NCBI GenBank assembly: GCA_963771025.1
Contig: CAVYRL010000003.1
Coordinates: forward strand, 248,001 to 312,000
DNA from: Miltoncostaea sp963771025
Lineage (GTDB): Bacteria > Actinomycetota > Thermoleophilia > Miltoncostaeales > Miltoncostaeaceae
Length of the DNA: 64,000 nt
Direction: 5' to 3'
In this document: positions 16,533 through 24,795 of the stretch, one piece after another
Layout: each line of letters starts with the position of its first letter
How positions within the stretch are numbered: the stretch's first letter is position 1
Made by a program: the position numbers and the translations under genes
Notes under the pieces: generated by a model
The model's input: the letters and a program-made list of their open reading frames with translations, nothing else
What the model was told of the DNA's origin: nothing
Database searches by the model: none

Positions 16533-16575
16533 ATACGGTGCGGGACGGTGCCGGTGCGACTCATACGGTGCGGGA
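16533..16575 (+). repeat. Two perfect 13-bp direct repeats, 30 bp apart
   Basis: ATACGGTGCGGGA occurs at 16533-16545 and 16563-16575, so the period is 30 bp, close to three helical turns. It lies in the degenerate region upstream of the luciferase-like relic. It may be a leftover operator. Confidence 0.6.
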
Positions 16576-16762
16576 GACGGCGCGAGGGATGGATGGGCGA
16601 CGGTGGCGGCCGGGATCGTCTCGAGCCTTTTGCGCAGAGATCAGGTTCTGCGGTGGGATCGCGCCCAATACCGTCCCGCCCCGCGACGGTGCCGCTGTGG
16701 TCAGCGTCGTGGGGTGGGGACCGGTCGTCGAAGCGAAGACAACGACCGCGAGGAACCGGACC

Positions 16763-16976
16763 GTGGAGATCGGCGCGCACCTCCCGCTCATCCCCTTCTC
16801 GGGGACTCCGTCTCTGGCCGAGCTTCGGCGCTACGCGGCCACGGCGTCCCGGCTTGGTTACCGCTGGCTGTCCGCCAACGACCACTTGGTGTTCCGCCGG
16901 CCGTGGCTCGATGGGCCGACCGCGCTCGCCGCAGTCTTGGACGCCTCGGGTGACCTTGGGCTGGCGACGACGATCT
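16763..16976 (+). pseudogene. N-terminal relic of a luciferase-like (LLM) oxidoreductase
   Basis: From GTG 16763, behind AGGA, about 70 codons read as an LLM N-terminus: VEIGAHLPLIPFSG, then RLGYRWLSANDHLVF and RPWLDGPTALAAVLDASGD. The homologous sequence stops near 16970 after LATTIW. The remaining three quarters of the gene is absent and another gene's relic begins in a different frame. Not a functional gene. Confidence 0.65.
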
Positions 16977-17183
16977 GGGTATCAGTGGCTCTACGTACTG
17001 GACGGGACGGTGGTCGTCACGGTCGAGACGGAGCGGGCGGTTCGCGGCCCGGGGGAGGCGGTCGCCTACGACACCTGGCGCCCTCACGCGCTTTCAACAC
17101 GCGGCGGCCCCGCGGAGGCGCTGGTCATCTTCGATCCCGACGGCGCACCACTGAGAGCCCGGCGACCAGGCGCTCCGTCCTGA
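16977..17183 (+). pseudogene. C-terminal cupin relic of an HTH-cupin regulator
   Basis: In the frame ending at 17183 the codons read QWLYVLDGTVVVTVETE, then RGPGEAVAYDTWRPHALS and GGPAEALVIFDPDG. This is the cupin domain that ends many XRE-cupin transcriptional regulators. There is no start codon and no HTH part; it is abutted to the luciferase-like relic, which suggests a deletion between two former genes. Confidence 0.6.
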
Positions 17184-17330
17184 CTCCCGGACATGTGCGG
17201 TCGGGCGGGCGGAGGACCCGGCCTCGGCCCCCCCGGATCCACGCAAGGGGCCACGTCGGCACCCCGTGGCGCGGAGCGCGAACGGCCCGGGAGCCGCCCG
17301 ATGAAGGCGATCGTGCGCCGAGACGCGGGA

Positions 17331-17403
17331 TGGAGGATGACGGGATCGAACCGACGACCTCCGCCTTGCAAAGGCGGCGCTCTCCCAGCTGAGCTAATCC
17401 CCC
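17331..17403 (-). tRNA. tRNA-Ala(UGC)
   Basis: A full cloverleaf on the minus strand: acceptor GGGGGAT/ATCCTCC (one G-T pair), D arm GCTCAGCTGGGAGAGC, anticodon arm CCGCC-TTTGCAA-GGCGG with anticodon TGC, T arm GTCGG-TTCGATC-CCGTC (one G-T pair), discriminator A. CCA is not encoded. It is the right border of the degenerate region. Confidence 0.96.
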
Positions 17404-17462
17404 GAGCGGCTCCTAAGGTAGCATCGCCGCCCCCGTCCTCCCCCCACCTGCGAGGCCGTCCC

Positions 17463-17729
17463 GTGAGCACCTCCTCCACCGGCGATCCCTTTGGTCCCGT
17501 CTACCGGCTGCTGGACGAGATCTGGGGAAGCCATATGGAGATGGCCGACCTGATCCGGGGCTACAAGGAGCTGCTGGAGGACCTCGAGGAGCACCAGGAT
17601 CCCGACAGGGTGCGCCTCGCGCGCGCGCTGCCCGGGGCGCGCTACAACGTGGGCACGACCTTCGTCCGCGAGAACTGGTTGAAGGTCGAGGCCGAGCTCA
17701 AGCTGCTCTTCCCCGACGCTCCGGCCTAG
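17463..17729 (+). CDS. Small conserved-looking protein of unknown function
   Basis: 88 residues from GTG 17463. The composition is normal for a cytoplasmic protein, with an acidic amphipathic middle (YKELLEDLEEHQDPD) and a C-terminal helix (WLKVEAELKLLFP). It begins 60 bases after the tRNA-Ala 5' end, on the opposite strand. No domain recognised. Its stop overlaps the convergent epimerase gene by 4 bases, which supports it being real. Confidence 0.65.
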   Translation: MSTSSTGDPFGPVYRLLDEIWGSHMEMADLIRGYKELLEDLEEHQDPDRVRLARALPGARYNVGTTFVRENWLKVEAELKLLFPDAPA

Positions 17730-18637
17730 GAGCTCTCCGCCTCGCCCCCGTAGACATCCGCGAGGGCGGGCTCGACCTCGGTGTGGATGAAGGCGTAACC
17801 GGCGGCGAGCGGGGCGCGCGGCACGGCCCGCTGGCCTTCGAGGGCGAGGACCGACATCTCCCCCATCGCCAGGCGGAGCGCGATGGCCGGGGTGGGAAGG
17901 CTGCTGGGCCTCCCGAGCACGCGACCGAGCGCGGCGACGAACTCGCGCTGGCGCACGACGCCGGGCGCGGTGCCGTTGAGAGCTCCCGACACCTCGTCGT
18001 GATCGAGGGCGAACAGGATGAGCCCGACCTCGTCGTCGATGTGGATCCAGGGCATCCACTGACGGCCGCCGCCGATCGGGCCGCCCGCGAAGAGCTTCAC
18101 CGGCCGGGCCAGTTCCGGCAGCGCGCCCCCCTCCTTGGCCAGCACGATGCCGGTGCGCACCACCACCACGCGCACGCCGAACTCGTGGGCCCGCGCCGCC
18201 TCGCGCTCCCAGGCCAGTGCCGTCTGCGCGAGGAAGTCGGTCCCCGGCGGACTGGCCTCGTCAACCTCGTCCTCGCCGGTGCCGTAGTAGCCGACCGCCG
18301 AGCCGCTGACGAGCACGCGGGGAGCGCCGTCGCGGGCGAGGGCGTCGACGATCAGCTTCGTGGTGCGCGTGCGGCTCTCGCGGATCGCCTCCTTGCGACT
18401 GTCCGTCCAGCGCTTGCCCGCGATGGGCACGCCGGCCAGGTTGACGACGGCGTGCACGCCCTCGAGGGAGTCCGAGGCAAGCGGGCCGTCGGCCGGATCC
18501 CATGCCACGTCCTCGGCGCCCGGAATCCCCGCGGAACCCGAGCGGGAGAGCGCCACGACGGAGTCGCCGCGCGCGACCAGCGCCTCGCTGAGAGCGCGAC
18601 CGATGAGGCCGGTGGACCCGACCACCGCGACCCTCAC
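17726..18637 (-). CDS. TIGR01777 family NAD(P)-binding epimerase-like protein
   Basis: 303 residues of the extended SDR fold. The N-terminal Rossmann motif is VVGSTGLIGRALSEAL, followed by DGVHAVVNLAG-type sequence (LEGVHAVVNLAGVPIAGKRW), a catalytic-type SGSAVGYYGTGEDEVDE segment and a C-terminal DUF1731-like end (PLAAGYAFIHTEVEPALAD). These are hallmarks of the TIGR01777 family, whose substrate is not known. It follows the GGDEF-like gene by 7 bases. Confidence 0.9.
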   Translation of the reverse strand: MRVAVVGSTGLIGRALSEALVARGDSVVALSRSGSAGIPGAEDVAWDPADGPLASDSLEGVHAVVNLAGVPIAGKRWTDSRKEAIRESRTRTTKLIVDALARDGAPRVLVSGSAVGYYGTGEDEVDEASPPGTDFLAQTALAWEREAARAHEFGVRVVVVRTGIVLAKEGGALPELARPVKLFAGGPIGGGRQWMPWIHIDDEVGLILFALDHDEVSGALNGTAPGVVRQREFVAALGRVLGRPSSLPTPAIALRLAMGEMSVLALEGQRAVPRAPLAAGYAFIHTEVEPALADVYGGEAESS

Positions 18638-18644
18638 AGGGACC

Positions 18645-19127
18645 TCACGAGTGAGCGCCGCTCCCGCGGGAGATCGGCCGCAGGTCGGCCTGGGCCAGCG
18701 CCAGCAGGTCGGCAGCCGAGATCCCCGGCGCGGGAGCGGCGCGCCCCATCAGCGCCCCACCCATCCCCTCGGCCTTCAACCGCAGCCGGAGACGCGCCAT
18801 CGCCGGCTCGGAGTTGGGGCCGTCCACGTCCGTGAGGATGATGATCAGGCCGCCCTTGCCGTCGGGCCACAGGCCGTCCGTGTCGCGCACGGTGCGCCGC
18901 ACGAGAACCGTGAACTGCGTCACGCGCTCGGGAGGCGCCGCCGGCAGCTGCACGGCGATCAACGTGAGAGGCCGACGCAGCCGCCGGCCGGTCTCGAGCG
19001 CCTGCTCCAGCGAGCGTCGCACACCGTCGGGATCCGCCGGGCCGGGCGCAGCCAGCGTGGGGCCGAAGGGCCGGGGCTTGGGATCCCTGGTGTCGGTGCG
19101 TCGCCGTCCTGGACCCGCGATCGCCAT
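18645..19127 (-). CDS. Single-domain, degenerate GGDEF-like protein
   Basis: 160 residues. After an extended Pro/Arg-rich N-terminus, residues ~40-155 resemble a nucleotidyl-cyclase (GGDEF) fold: RRPLTLIAVQLPAAPPERVT, TVRDTDGLWPDGKGGLIIIL and ARLRLRLKAEGMGGALMG. The catalytic GGDEF loop would fall at WPDGKGGLIIIL and lacks the acidic residues, so it is probably inactive and perhaps regulatory. It lies in a tandem minus-strand run between an aldo/keto reductase and the epimerase. Confidence 0.65.
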   Translation of the reverse strand: MAIAGPGRRRTDTRDPKPRPFGPTLAAPGPADPDGVRRSLEQALETGRRLRRPLTLIAVQLPAAPPERVTQFTVLVRRTVRDTDGLWPDGKGGLIIILTDVDGPNSEPAMARLRLRLKAEGMGGALMGRAAPAPGISAADLLALAQADLRPISRGSGAHS

Positions 19128-19135
19128 GGGTCAGC

Positions 19136-20143
19136 TTAGACATCCGACGACGGGTCCGGGGGCTCTCCGTGCCCGTACGGACGCGAGGCTCCCGGGTGTC
19201 GCGCCATCGCGGCGTCGATCGCCGCCTCCTCGTCCGCCGAGAGGGGCCGGCCCGCGAGGGTTGCGTTGCGGTTCGCCTGGTCGGCGTCACGCGCGCCGAT
19301 GATCGCCGCGGTGACCTCCGGACGGCGCAGCACCCAGGCCACCGCCAGCTCCGCCACGCCGCCGGGGCGACCGGCCTCGTCGGCGATGGTCTCCAGCTCA
19401 CCGACCAACGCGATGCGGTCGGCGAAGGCGTCGTCGGCGAACAGCTCGCTCGTGGCGCGCCAGTCGTCGGCCCCGAAGGTCGTGTCGGCGGTCATCTTGC
19501 CGGTCAGCAGACCGTGCGCGAGCGGGCCGTAGGCGATCACGCCGACGCCGTGCTCGCCGCACCACGGCAGCTCGCCGGCCTCGATGTCGCGGCGCATCAG
19601 GTGGTACCCCGGCTGGTAGGAGTCGATCTGGGCCACGGCGCCGGCCGCCTCCAGATCGGGCAGGTGATAGTTGGACACCCCGATCGCGCGCACCTTGCCC
19701 GCGTCCCGCAGTTCGAGCATCGCGCCGATCGTCTCCTCGGCGGGGACGCCGCCGACCGGCCAGTGCACCTGGTACAGGTCGATGACGTCCAGGCCCAGGG
19801 CCTCGAGGCTGCGGTCGCACGACATCTGCAGGTAGTCCGCGGAGGCCTCGCGCCAGATGCGCAGGGGGTTGGGCGGGTCGAACTCCCACGCCACGCCGCC
19901 CTTGGTGGCGACGATCACCTCGTCGCGACGGTCGCGGACGGCCTGCCCGACGATGCGCTCGGCACGCCCCTGGCCGTAGATGTCCGCCGTGTCGATCCAG
20001 TTGACCCCGGCGTCGATCGCCGCGTGGCAGGCGGCCAGCGACGCGGCGTCCTCGGCGCCTCCCCAGCGACCCCCGAAGACCCAGGTGCCGAGGCCGATCA
20101 CCGAGAGTTCGAGGTCGGTCCCGCCCAGCCGTCGTCGCTCCAT
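19136..20143 (-). CDS. Aldo/keto reductase
   Basis: 335 residues, a TIM-barrel NADPH-dependent carbonyl reductase. It has GTWVFGGRWGG at the N-terminus, the catalytic Asp and Tyr in NWIDTADIYGQGRAE, Lys in IVATKGG, and His in DLYQVHWPVGG. The cofactor segment is VAWVLRRPEVTAAIIGAR. These fit the AKR11/yeast-type group. ATG 20143 has AAGGGGGC upstream. Cytoplasmic; substrate unknown. Confidence 0.92.
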   Translation of the reverse strand: MERRRLGGTDLELSVIGLGTWVFGGRWGGAEDAASLAACHAAIDAGVNWIDTADIYGQGRAERIVGQAVRDRRDEVIVATKGGVAWEFDPPNPLRIWREASADYLQMSCDRSLEALGLDVIDLYQVHWPVGGVPAEETIGAMLELRDAGKVRAIGVSNYHLPDLEAAGAVAQIDSYQPGYHLMRRDIEAGELPWCGEHGVGVIAYGPLAHGLLTGKMTADTTFGADDWRATSELFADDAFADRIALVGELETIADEAGRPGGVAELAVAWVLRRPEVTAAIIGARDADQANRNATLAGRPLSADEEAAIDAAMARHPGASRPYGHGEPPDPSSDV

Positions 20144-20164
20144 GCCGCCGCCCCCTTGTCGTGC

Positions 20165-20605
20165 CTACTGCGGCGTCAACGCCACGAGCAGACCACCGTC
20201 GTCGTCGTATGCCGGGAAGAAGTCGGCCATCGCCGGTATGTCGTCCTCCGACCCGTTGAAGTGGTAGGTGCACGGCACCTCGAGCACCCGTACGCCCCAC
20301 TCGATGCTGCGCGCCGCCGGGTCGCCGTCGGGAAAGCCGGCGAGGGCGAGACGCTCGATCACGTGGTATCCGATCAGATCGCCCTCCTCGTAGCCGGTCA
20401 CCGCGAATGACGCGTGGCCCGCGACCAGGATGCGCTGCTCCTTGTCGCACACGATCAGCGCGGTCTTGGGGCTGGCGTAGTAGTCCTCGAGCAGCTCGAA
20501 GGCGAAGCCGAAACCACAGCGCGAGCAACCTCGCGGCTGATGACGCACGTTTCGCTCGCTGCTGCTCTCGCGATAGGCGCAGCGCGGACAGAGGAAGACC
20601 GGCAC
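20165..20605 (-). CDS. Zinc-ribbon plus PAS domain protein
   Basis: 146 residues from GTG 20605; the open frame continues upstream but only with low-complexity sequence overlapping the protease start. Residues 6-30 hold a CPRC...CSRCGFGF zinc ribbon. Residues ~38-80 look like a PAS fold (ALIVCDKEQRILVAGHASFA, VTGYEEGDLIGYHVIERL). The C-terminus (GVRVLEVPCTYHFNGSEDDI) completes the PAS sheet. There is no output domain, so it may be a small sensory or adaptor protein. Confidence 0.7.
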   Translation of the reverse strand: MPVFLCPRCAYRESSSERNVRHQPRGCSRCGFGFAFELLEDYYASPKTALIVCDKEQRILVAGHASFAVTGYEEGDLIGYHVIERLALAGFPDGDPAARSIEWGVRVLEVPCTYHFNGSEDDIPAMADFFPAYDDDGGLLVALTPQ

Positions 20606-20702
20606 CGGATCATCGTAGCGAGCGTCCCCATCGATCAAGGGCGCCCGGGCGAATGCCGAAAATACCGCTGCACGATCGGATTCAGCCAGAGAATGGATTC
20701 TC

Positions 20703-22946
20703 GTGGACTCGGGCTCATCTCGCCCGAGGGGTCGGCAAGGACGCCGAATCGCCGGGACCCTCGTTGCCGCAGCATCACTCGCCACGCTTCTGGCGCTGGC
20801 TGCGCCGTCGGTGGCGGCCATGTCGCCGGCGCTCCAGACGCGCGTCGATGCCTCCTCCGTCGCGGATGAGATCCCGGTCATCGCGACGCTGCGCCGCCAG
20901 GTCCACGACGATGCCTACGACGGGCATCCCGCCGCGCTGCTGCGGGCGCTGAGGAGAACCGCCGCCTCGAGCCAGGCGGATGTGGTCGACGGAATCGACG
21001 CGCCGGTGAAGCGCTTCTGGCTGGTCAACGCGATCGCGTTCTCGGGTACGCCCGACGAGATCCGCCAGGTGGCCGCCGACCCCGCCGTGGACACGGTCGA
21101 TATCGACGTGAAGGTGCACCTGACCGGCGACGCCCACGCGTCGTCGGCCGCCCCGTTCCCCGACGCCGCCGGCGGCGACTGGGGTCTGGCCGCCATCAAG
21201 GCGCCCACGGTCTGGAGTGCATACGGCCTGCGCGGCGCGGGCGTCACGATCGGCAGCATCGACACCGGGGTCAATGCCAACCACCCCGACCTGGCGGGCA
21301 AGATCGTCGCCTGGCACGACTTCGCCAACGGCAGCCCGACGCCGATCGACGAGAACGGCCACGGCACCCACACCGCGGGCACGCTGGTCGGCGGCAGCGC
21401 CGGCGGAGCGCCCATCGGCGTCGCCCCCGACGCCCACCTGGTCGTGGCGCGGGCCATGGGGGCAGACGGCGTCGGCTCGGGCAGCGCCCTGCTGGCGGCC
21501 GCCGAGTGGATGACCGACCCCGACGGCAACCCGGCCACGGCGGACCAGCCCTCGGTGATCAACAACTCATGGTCGGCCTCGACGGCCAACGACACCTGGT
21601 TCCGCCCGATGATCCGCCGCTGGCTCGACCTGGGCATCGTCCCGGTGTTCGCGGCCGGCAACAACGGCCCGTCCGCGGGATCGGTCGCGAGCCCCGCCGG
21701 CTACCCCGAGGCCATCGCGGTCGGCGCGATCGACACCGACCAGAGCGTCCCCCCCTTCTCGGCGCGCGGCCCGGTCGTGTGGCAGAACACCGACGGCCTC
21801 GGCCCTGCCGCGGGCACCGTGCTGGCCAAGCCCGACCTCGTGGCCCCCGGCGTGGGCGTGACGTCCAGCGTCGGGTCCGGCTACCTCGCCTATTCGGGAA
21901 CCTCGATGGCCGCCCCTCACGTGGCCGGAGTGGCCGCCCTGGTACGCGAGGCCAACCCCTCGCTGAGCCCACAGGCGGTCGGCGACATCCTGCGCATGAG
22001 CGCCGACGACATCGGCACGCCCGGCGTCGATCCCTCGTCCGGCTACGGCCGGTTGGACGCCATGCGAGCCGTGGAGGCCGCCGCCGGCCCCGCGCCCGAC
22101 ACCCGCTTCGTCACCGCGCCCCCCGCCATCACCAACGCGCGGACGCTCACGTTCACGCTCGCTCTCTCGAGCGGCGGCACCGCGGCCCGCATCCGCGTGG
22201 ACGGCGGAGACTGGACCGCCCCCAGCCCGGAGACCACCGTGTCGCTGGCGCTGCCCGAGGGCAGGCATGTGGTCGAGGCGCAGGCCGTGGACGCGAGCGG
22301 CGTCGTGGACGCGACGCCCGCCCGCAGCACGGTGACCGTGGACCGCACCAAGCCGAAGGTCAGGATCCGCCTGAAGCGCTCGGGCAGGTCCACCACATTT
22401 CGCAGCACGATCAGCGACGCTCTGAGCGGCCCGGTGCGCGGCAGCGTGCGCTGGAGCTTCGGCGCGGGGCAGCTGTCGCGCGGCGCAACCGTCACCAAGC
22501 GCTTCGCCGAGGGCGGCAGGCGCCGCGTGGTGCTCACCGCGCGCGACGCCGCCGGCAACGAGAGCTACGCGACGCGCGTCTTCAGGCCGCGGGCCGCGAG
22601 CGCCGTTCGCGGCCTCGCGGTACCGCGGGTCGCCTCACGACGCGGTCGCGCGCTGGCCGTCGCCGGGCGCCTCGTGCGACCGGCGACCGTCCGCGTGACC
22701 CTGCGACGCGTGAGGACGCCGACGGTGGCGGCCACGGCACGGGGTCTCGCGGCCACCTTCACCGCTCCCGCCCTGAGCCCGCCGCTGCGACGCGCCGCGC
22801 TGGCCGGCGGGCGAGCGCAGCGGTTCCGGGTCCGCGTCCGGGTGCGAGGCCTCAAGCGCGGGCGCTATCTCGTCGAGGTGAGCGCCGCGGAGCGCGGCAC
22901 CACGCTCGGCAGGCTCCACATCTCACGCACCGTCCGAATTCGATAG
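20703..22946 (+). CDS. Secreted subtilisin-like serine protease (S8)
   Basis: 747 residues from GTG 20703 with a signal peptide (RIAGTLVAAASLATLLALAA). An I9-like propeptide spans ~50-140. The catalytic domain holds Asp187 (GSIDTGVN), His220 (NGHGTHTAG) and Ser401 (SGTSMAAPHVAG), with the oxyanion Asn in FAAGNNG. The C-terminal ~270 residues are two or three beta-rich Ig-like modules (RFVTAPPAITNARTLTFTLA, TVDRTKPKVRIRLKRSGRST). It probably acts outside the cell on proteins. The gene diverges from the zinc-ribbon/PAS gene. Confidence 0.93.
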   Translation: MDSGSSRPRGRQGRRIAGTLVAAASLATLLALAAPSVAAMSPALQTRVDASSVADEIPVIATLRRQVHDDAYDGHPAALLRALRRTAASSQADVVDGIDAPVKRFWLVNAIAFSGTPDEIRQVAADPAVDTVDIDVKVHLTGDAHASSAAPFPDAAGGDWGLAAIKAPTVWSAYGLRGAGVTIGSIDTGVNANHPDLAGKIVAWHDFANGSPTPIDENGHGTHTAGTLVGGSAGGAPIGVAPDAHLVVARAMGADGVGSGSALLAAAEWMTDPDGNPATADQPSVINNSWSASTANDTWFRPMIRRWLDLGIVPVFAAGNNGPSAGSVASPAGYPEAIAVGAIDTDQSVPPFSARGPVVWQNTDGLGPAAGTVLAKPDLVAPGVGVTSSVGSGYLAYSGTSMAAPHVAGVAALVREANPSLSPQAVGDILRMSADDIGTPGVDPSSGYGRLDAMRAVEAAAGPAPDTRFVTAPPAITNARTLTFTLALSSGGTAARIRVDGGDWTAPSPETTVSLALPEGRHVVEAQAVDASGVVDATPARSTVTVDRTKPKVRIRLKRSGRSTTFRSTISDALSGPVRGSVRWSFGAGQLSRGATVTKRFAEGGRRRVVLTARDAAGNESYATRVFRPRAASAVRGLAVPRVASRRGRALAVAGRLVRPATVRVTLRRVRTPTVAATARGLAATFTAPALSPPLRRAALAGGRAQRFRVRVRVRGLKRGRYLVEVSAAERGTTLGRLHISRTVRIR

Positions 22947-23001
22947 GCCCGTCAGGTCCCCGTCGGATTCCGGCCTGCCCGATCCCTAACCTTCCCCACT
23001 C

Positions 23002-24795
23002 GTGACGCTGCTCGAGGCAATCATCCTCGGGATCGCTCAGGGACTCACCGAGTTCCTGCCGATCTCGAGCTCCGGACACCTGAGGATGATCCCCGCCTTC
23101 GCCGGTTGGGAGGATCCCGGAGCCCTCTTCACCGCCGTCATCCAGCTCGGGACGATGGCCGCGGTCGTCATCTACTTCTGGCGCGACCTGCTGGGGATCG
23201 TCCGCACCTGGCTCGCCAGCCTGCGCCATCCGGAGCTGCGCCAGGAGCTCGACGCCCGCATGGGCTGGTACCTGATCATCGCCACCATCCCGATCGGGGT
23301 CGTGGGCCTGGCGTTCAAGAACCAGATCGAGAACGGCGCACGCAACCTCTATCTGATCGGCACGGTGCTGATCGTGGCGGGCATCGTCCTCGCGGTGGCC
23401 GACCGCATGGGGCGCAAGGCGCGCGAACTGGAGACGGTCGGCCGCGCCGACGCCATCTGGATCGGCATCAGCCAGGTCTTCGCCCTGATCCCCGGCACCT
23501 CGCGCTCGGGCGCGACGATCACCGCCGGCCTCTTCCTCGGCCTGGAGCGTGAGGCGGCCGCCCGGTTCTCGTTCCTTCTCTCGATCCCGGCCGTGGTCCT
23601 CAGCGGCCTCTTCGGGCTGACCGAGCTGGCCTCCGGCGACGGATCTGCGAGCTTCGGCGACCTGGCCGTGGCCACGCTCTTCGCCTTCATCTTCGGCTAC
23701 GTGTCGATCGCCTTCCTGCTGCGCTACCTGGCCAACCACTCGATGTTGATCTTCGTGGTCTACCGGCTGGTGCTCGGCGCCGTCGTCATCGCCCTCGTCG
23801 CGACGGGGACGATCATGGTGGTGCCAGGCGGCCTCGACCAGAAGCCGCCTGGCATGGCCGTTGCCGGTCTTGGTGATCGGGCCGCGGGTGTGGTGGGCGC
23901 CGGACTGGGATTCGCTCGGGGTGAGGCCCAGGTAGGCGCCGATCGTGGCGCCCGTGAGGCGATGCCAGTCGCCGATCTCCACGGCCAGGCCGACGGCGGT
24001 GAGCGTGCTCACCCCGCGAAGGCACGAGAGCCGGCTCACCAGCGGGGCCAGATCCGGGCGCTCAGCGAGCTCGGTGATCGCCGCGTCGAGGCGATCGCGG
24101 CGCAGGCGCGCCTGCAGTGCGGCGTCGTAGTAGTCGACGAGGGTCGCCTGGGCGGCGGGCTCGTCCAGGCGCTGGCGCCTCAGCCAGAGCTCGTGGGCGC
24201 CGCTCCAAGCCCCCCTGTCATAGACGCGCCCGTAGCGCAGCAGCATCTTCGACAGGCGATGGCGGGCGCGCATCAGGTCGGCGCGCGCATCCTCGCGGGC
24301 GCGCACCAGATCGCGGGCTCCCTCGTCGGCCCGGGTGGGCACCGCCACCGCAACCAGCTCCCCCGCCCGCAGCATGCGCGCCAGCCGCTCGGCGTCACGG
24401 CGATCGTTCTTTATCCTCTCGCCGCTCGCGCGCGGGATCCGGCTCGGGGCGGCCACCAGGCACGCGATGCCCGCGCCCTCGAGCGCGCGGGCAAGGCCAT
24501 AGCCCGTGGGCCCGGCCTCGTAGGTCGCGCGCACCGGGCGAGGCAACTCTCCCAGCCAGCCCACCAGCTCATTTGTCGCGTGCGGGGCCCGCCGCGTCCG
24601 CACCTCGCCGCTCGCCTCGTCGATCAGCCCGGCGACCACGCTCCTGGCGTGCACATCCAGGCCGACGAACGTACCGTTACCCATGTCGGCGCCTCCCATG
24701 ACTGTGGCTCTGACGCCGGGCTCATCCTCGGCGCCAACCCACGATCACGCATGCTGGGGGCGCCGGCACAGATCCCGGCGCTCAATACGGTCTAG
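23002..24795 (+). CDS. uppP: Undecaprenyl-diphosphatase UppP, stop codon lost into an IS110 relic
   Basis: Codons 1-273 encode a complete UppP (BacA): GLTEFLPISSSGHL at the N-terminus and the catalytic PGTSRSGATITAGLFLGL loop, with about eight membrane helices ending FVVYRLVLGAVVIALVATGT. It dephosphorylates undecaprenyl diphosphate for cell-wall lipid recycling. From about 23815 the frame enters the antisense strand of a truncated IS110 transposase and stays open to 24795, adding 324 unrelated residues rich in Arg, Ala and Gly. The native end was lost by only a few residues, so the enzyme itself should be active if the tail is tolerated or removed. Confidence 0.88.
   Translation: MTLLEAIILGIAQGLTEFLPISSSGHLRMIPAFAGWEDPGALFTAVIQLGTMAAVVIYFWRDLLGIVRTWLASLRHPELRQELDARMGWYLIIATIPIGVVGLAFKNQIENGARNLYLIGTVLIVAGIVLAVADRMGRKARELETVGRADAIWIGISQVFALIPGTSRSGATITAGLFLGLEREAAARFSFLLSIPAVVLSGLFGLTELASGDGSASFGDLAVATLFAFIFGYVSIAFLLRYLANHSMLIFVVYRLVLGAVVIALVATGTIMVVPGGLDQKPPGMAVAGLGDRAAGVVGAGLGFARGEAQVGADRGAREAMPVADLHGQADGGERAHPAKAREPAHQRGQIRALSELGDRRVEAIAAQARLQCGVVVVDEGRLGGGLVQALAPQPELVGAAPSPPVIDAPVAQQHLRQAMAGAHQVGARILAGAHQIAGSLVGPGGHRHRNQLPRPQHARQPLGVTAIVLYPLAARARDPARGGHQARDARALERAGKAIARGPGLVGRAHRARQLSQPAHQLICRVRGPPRPHLAARLVDQPGDHAPGVHIQADERTVTHVGASHDCGSDAGLILGANPRSRMLGAPAQIPALNTV
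23817..24699 (-). mobile_element. Truncated IS110-family insertion sequence with transposase fragment
   Basis: The transposase frame starts at ATG 24684 (or 24699) and shows the DEDD-type N-terminal domain: FVGLDVHA, YEAGPTGYG, IKNDRRDAERLARML. The second, serine-type domain follows (CLRGVSTLTAVGLAVEIGDW, GAYLGLTPSESQSG, ITKTGNGHARRLLVEAAW). Homologous sequence stops at WHHH near 23817, where uppP ends. The last 60-100 residues and the element's right-hand end are missing. Under 100 bases separate the transposase start from the STAS gene, too little for a full left end with bridge RNA. The element is therefore probably dead. Confidence 0.85.

Noticed and set aside
16448..17392. A 314-codon frame across the graveyard
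   Set aside because: It joins a terminator, a luciferase-like relic, a shifted cupin and the antisense of tRNA-Ala; only one segment has homology, so it is not one gene.
20606..20881. N-terminal extension of the zinc-ribbon/PAS gene
   Set aside because: The extra 92 residues are Ala/Arg/Ser-rich, cover the divergent protease promoter and start, and have no ribosome site; GTG 20605 opens directly on the zinc ribbon.
23822..23854. Perfect 11-bp inverted repeat TGCCAGGCGGC / GCCGCCTGGCA at the uppP/IS110 junction
   Set aside because: It lies inside the conserved ARRLLVEAAW codons of the transposase, so it is coding sequence and not an element end or a uppP terminator.
24700..24781. Possible IS110 bridge RNA upstream of the transposase
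   Set aside because: Only about 80 bases remain before the STAS gene, shorter than known bridge RNAs, and I see no paired guide loops.
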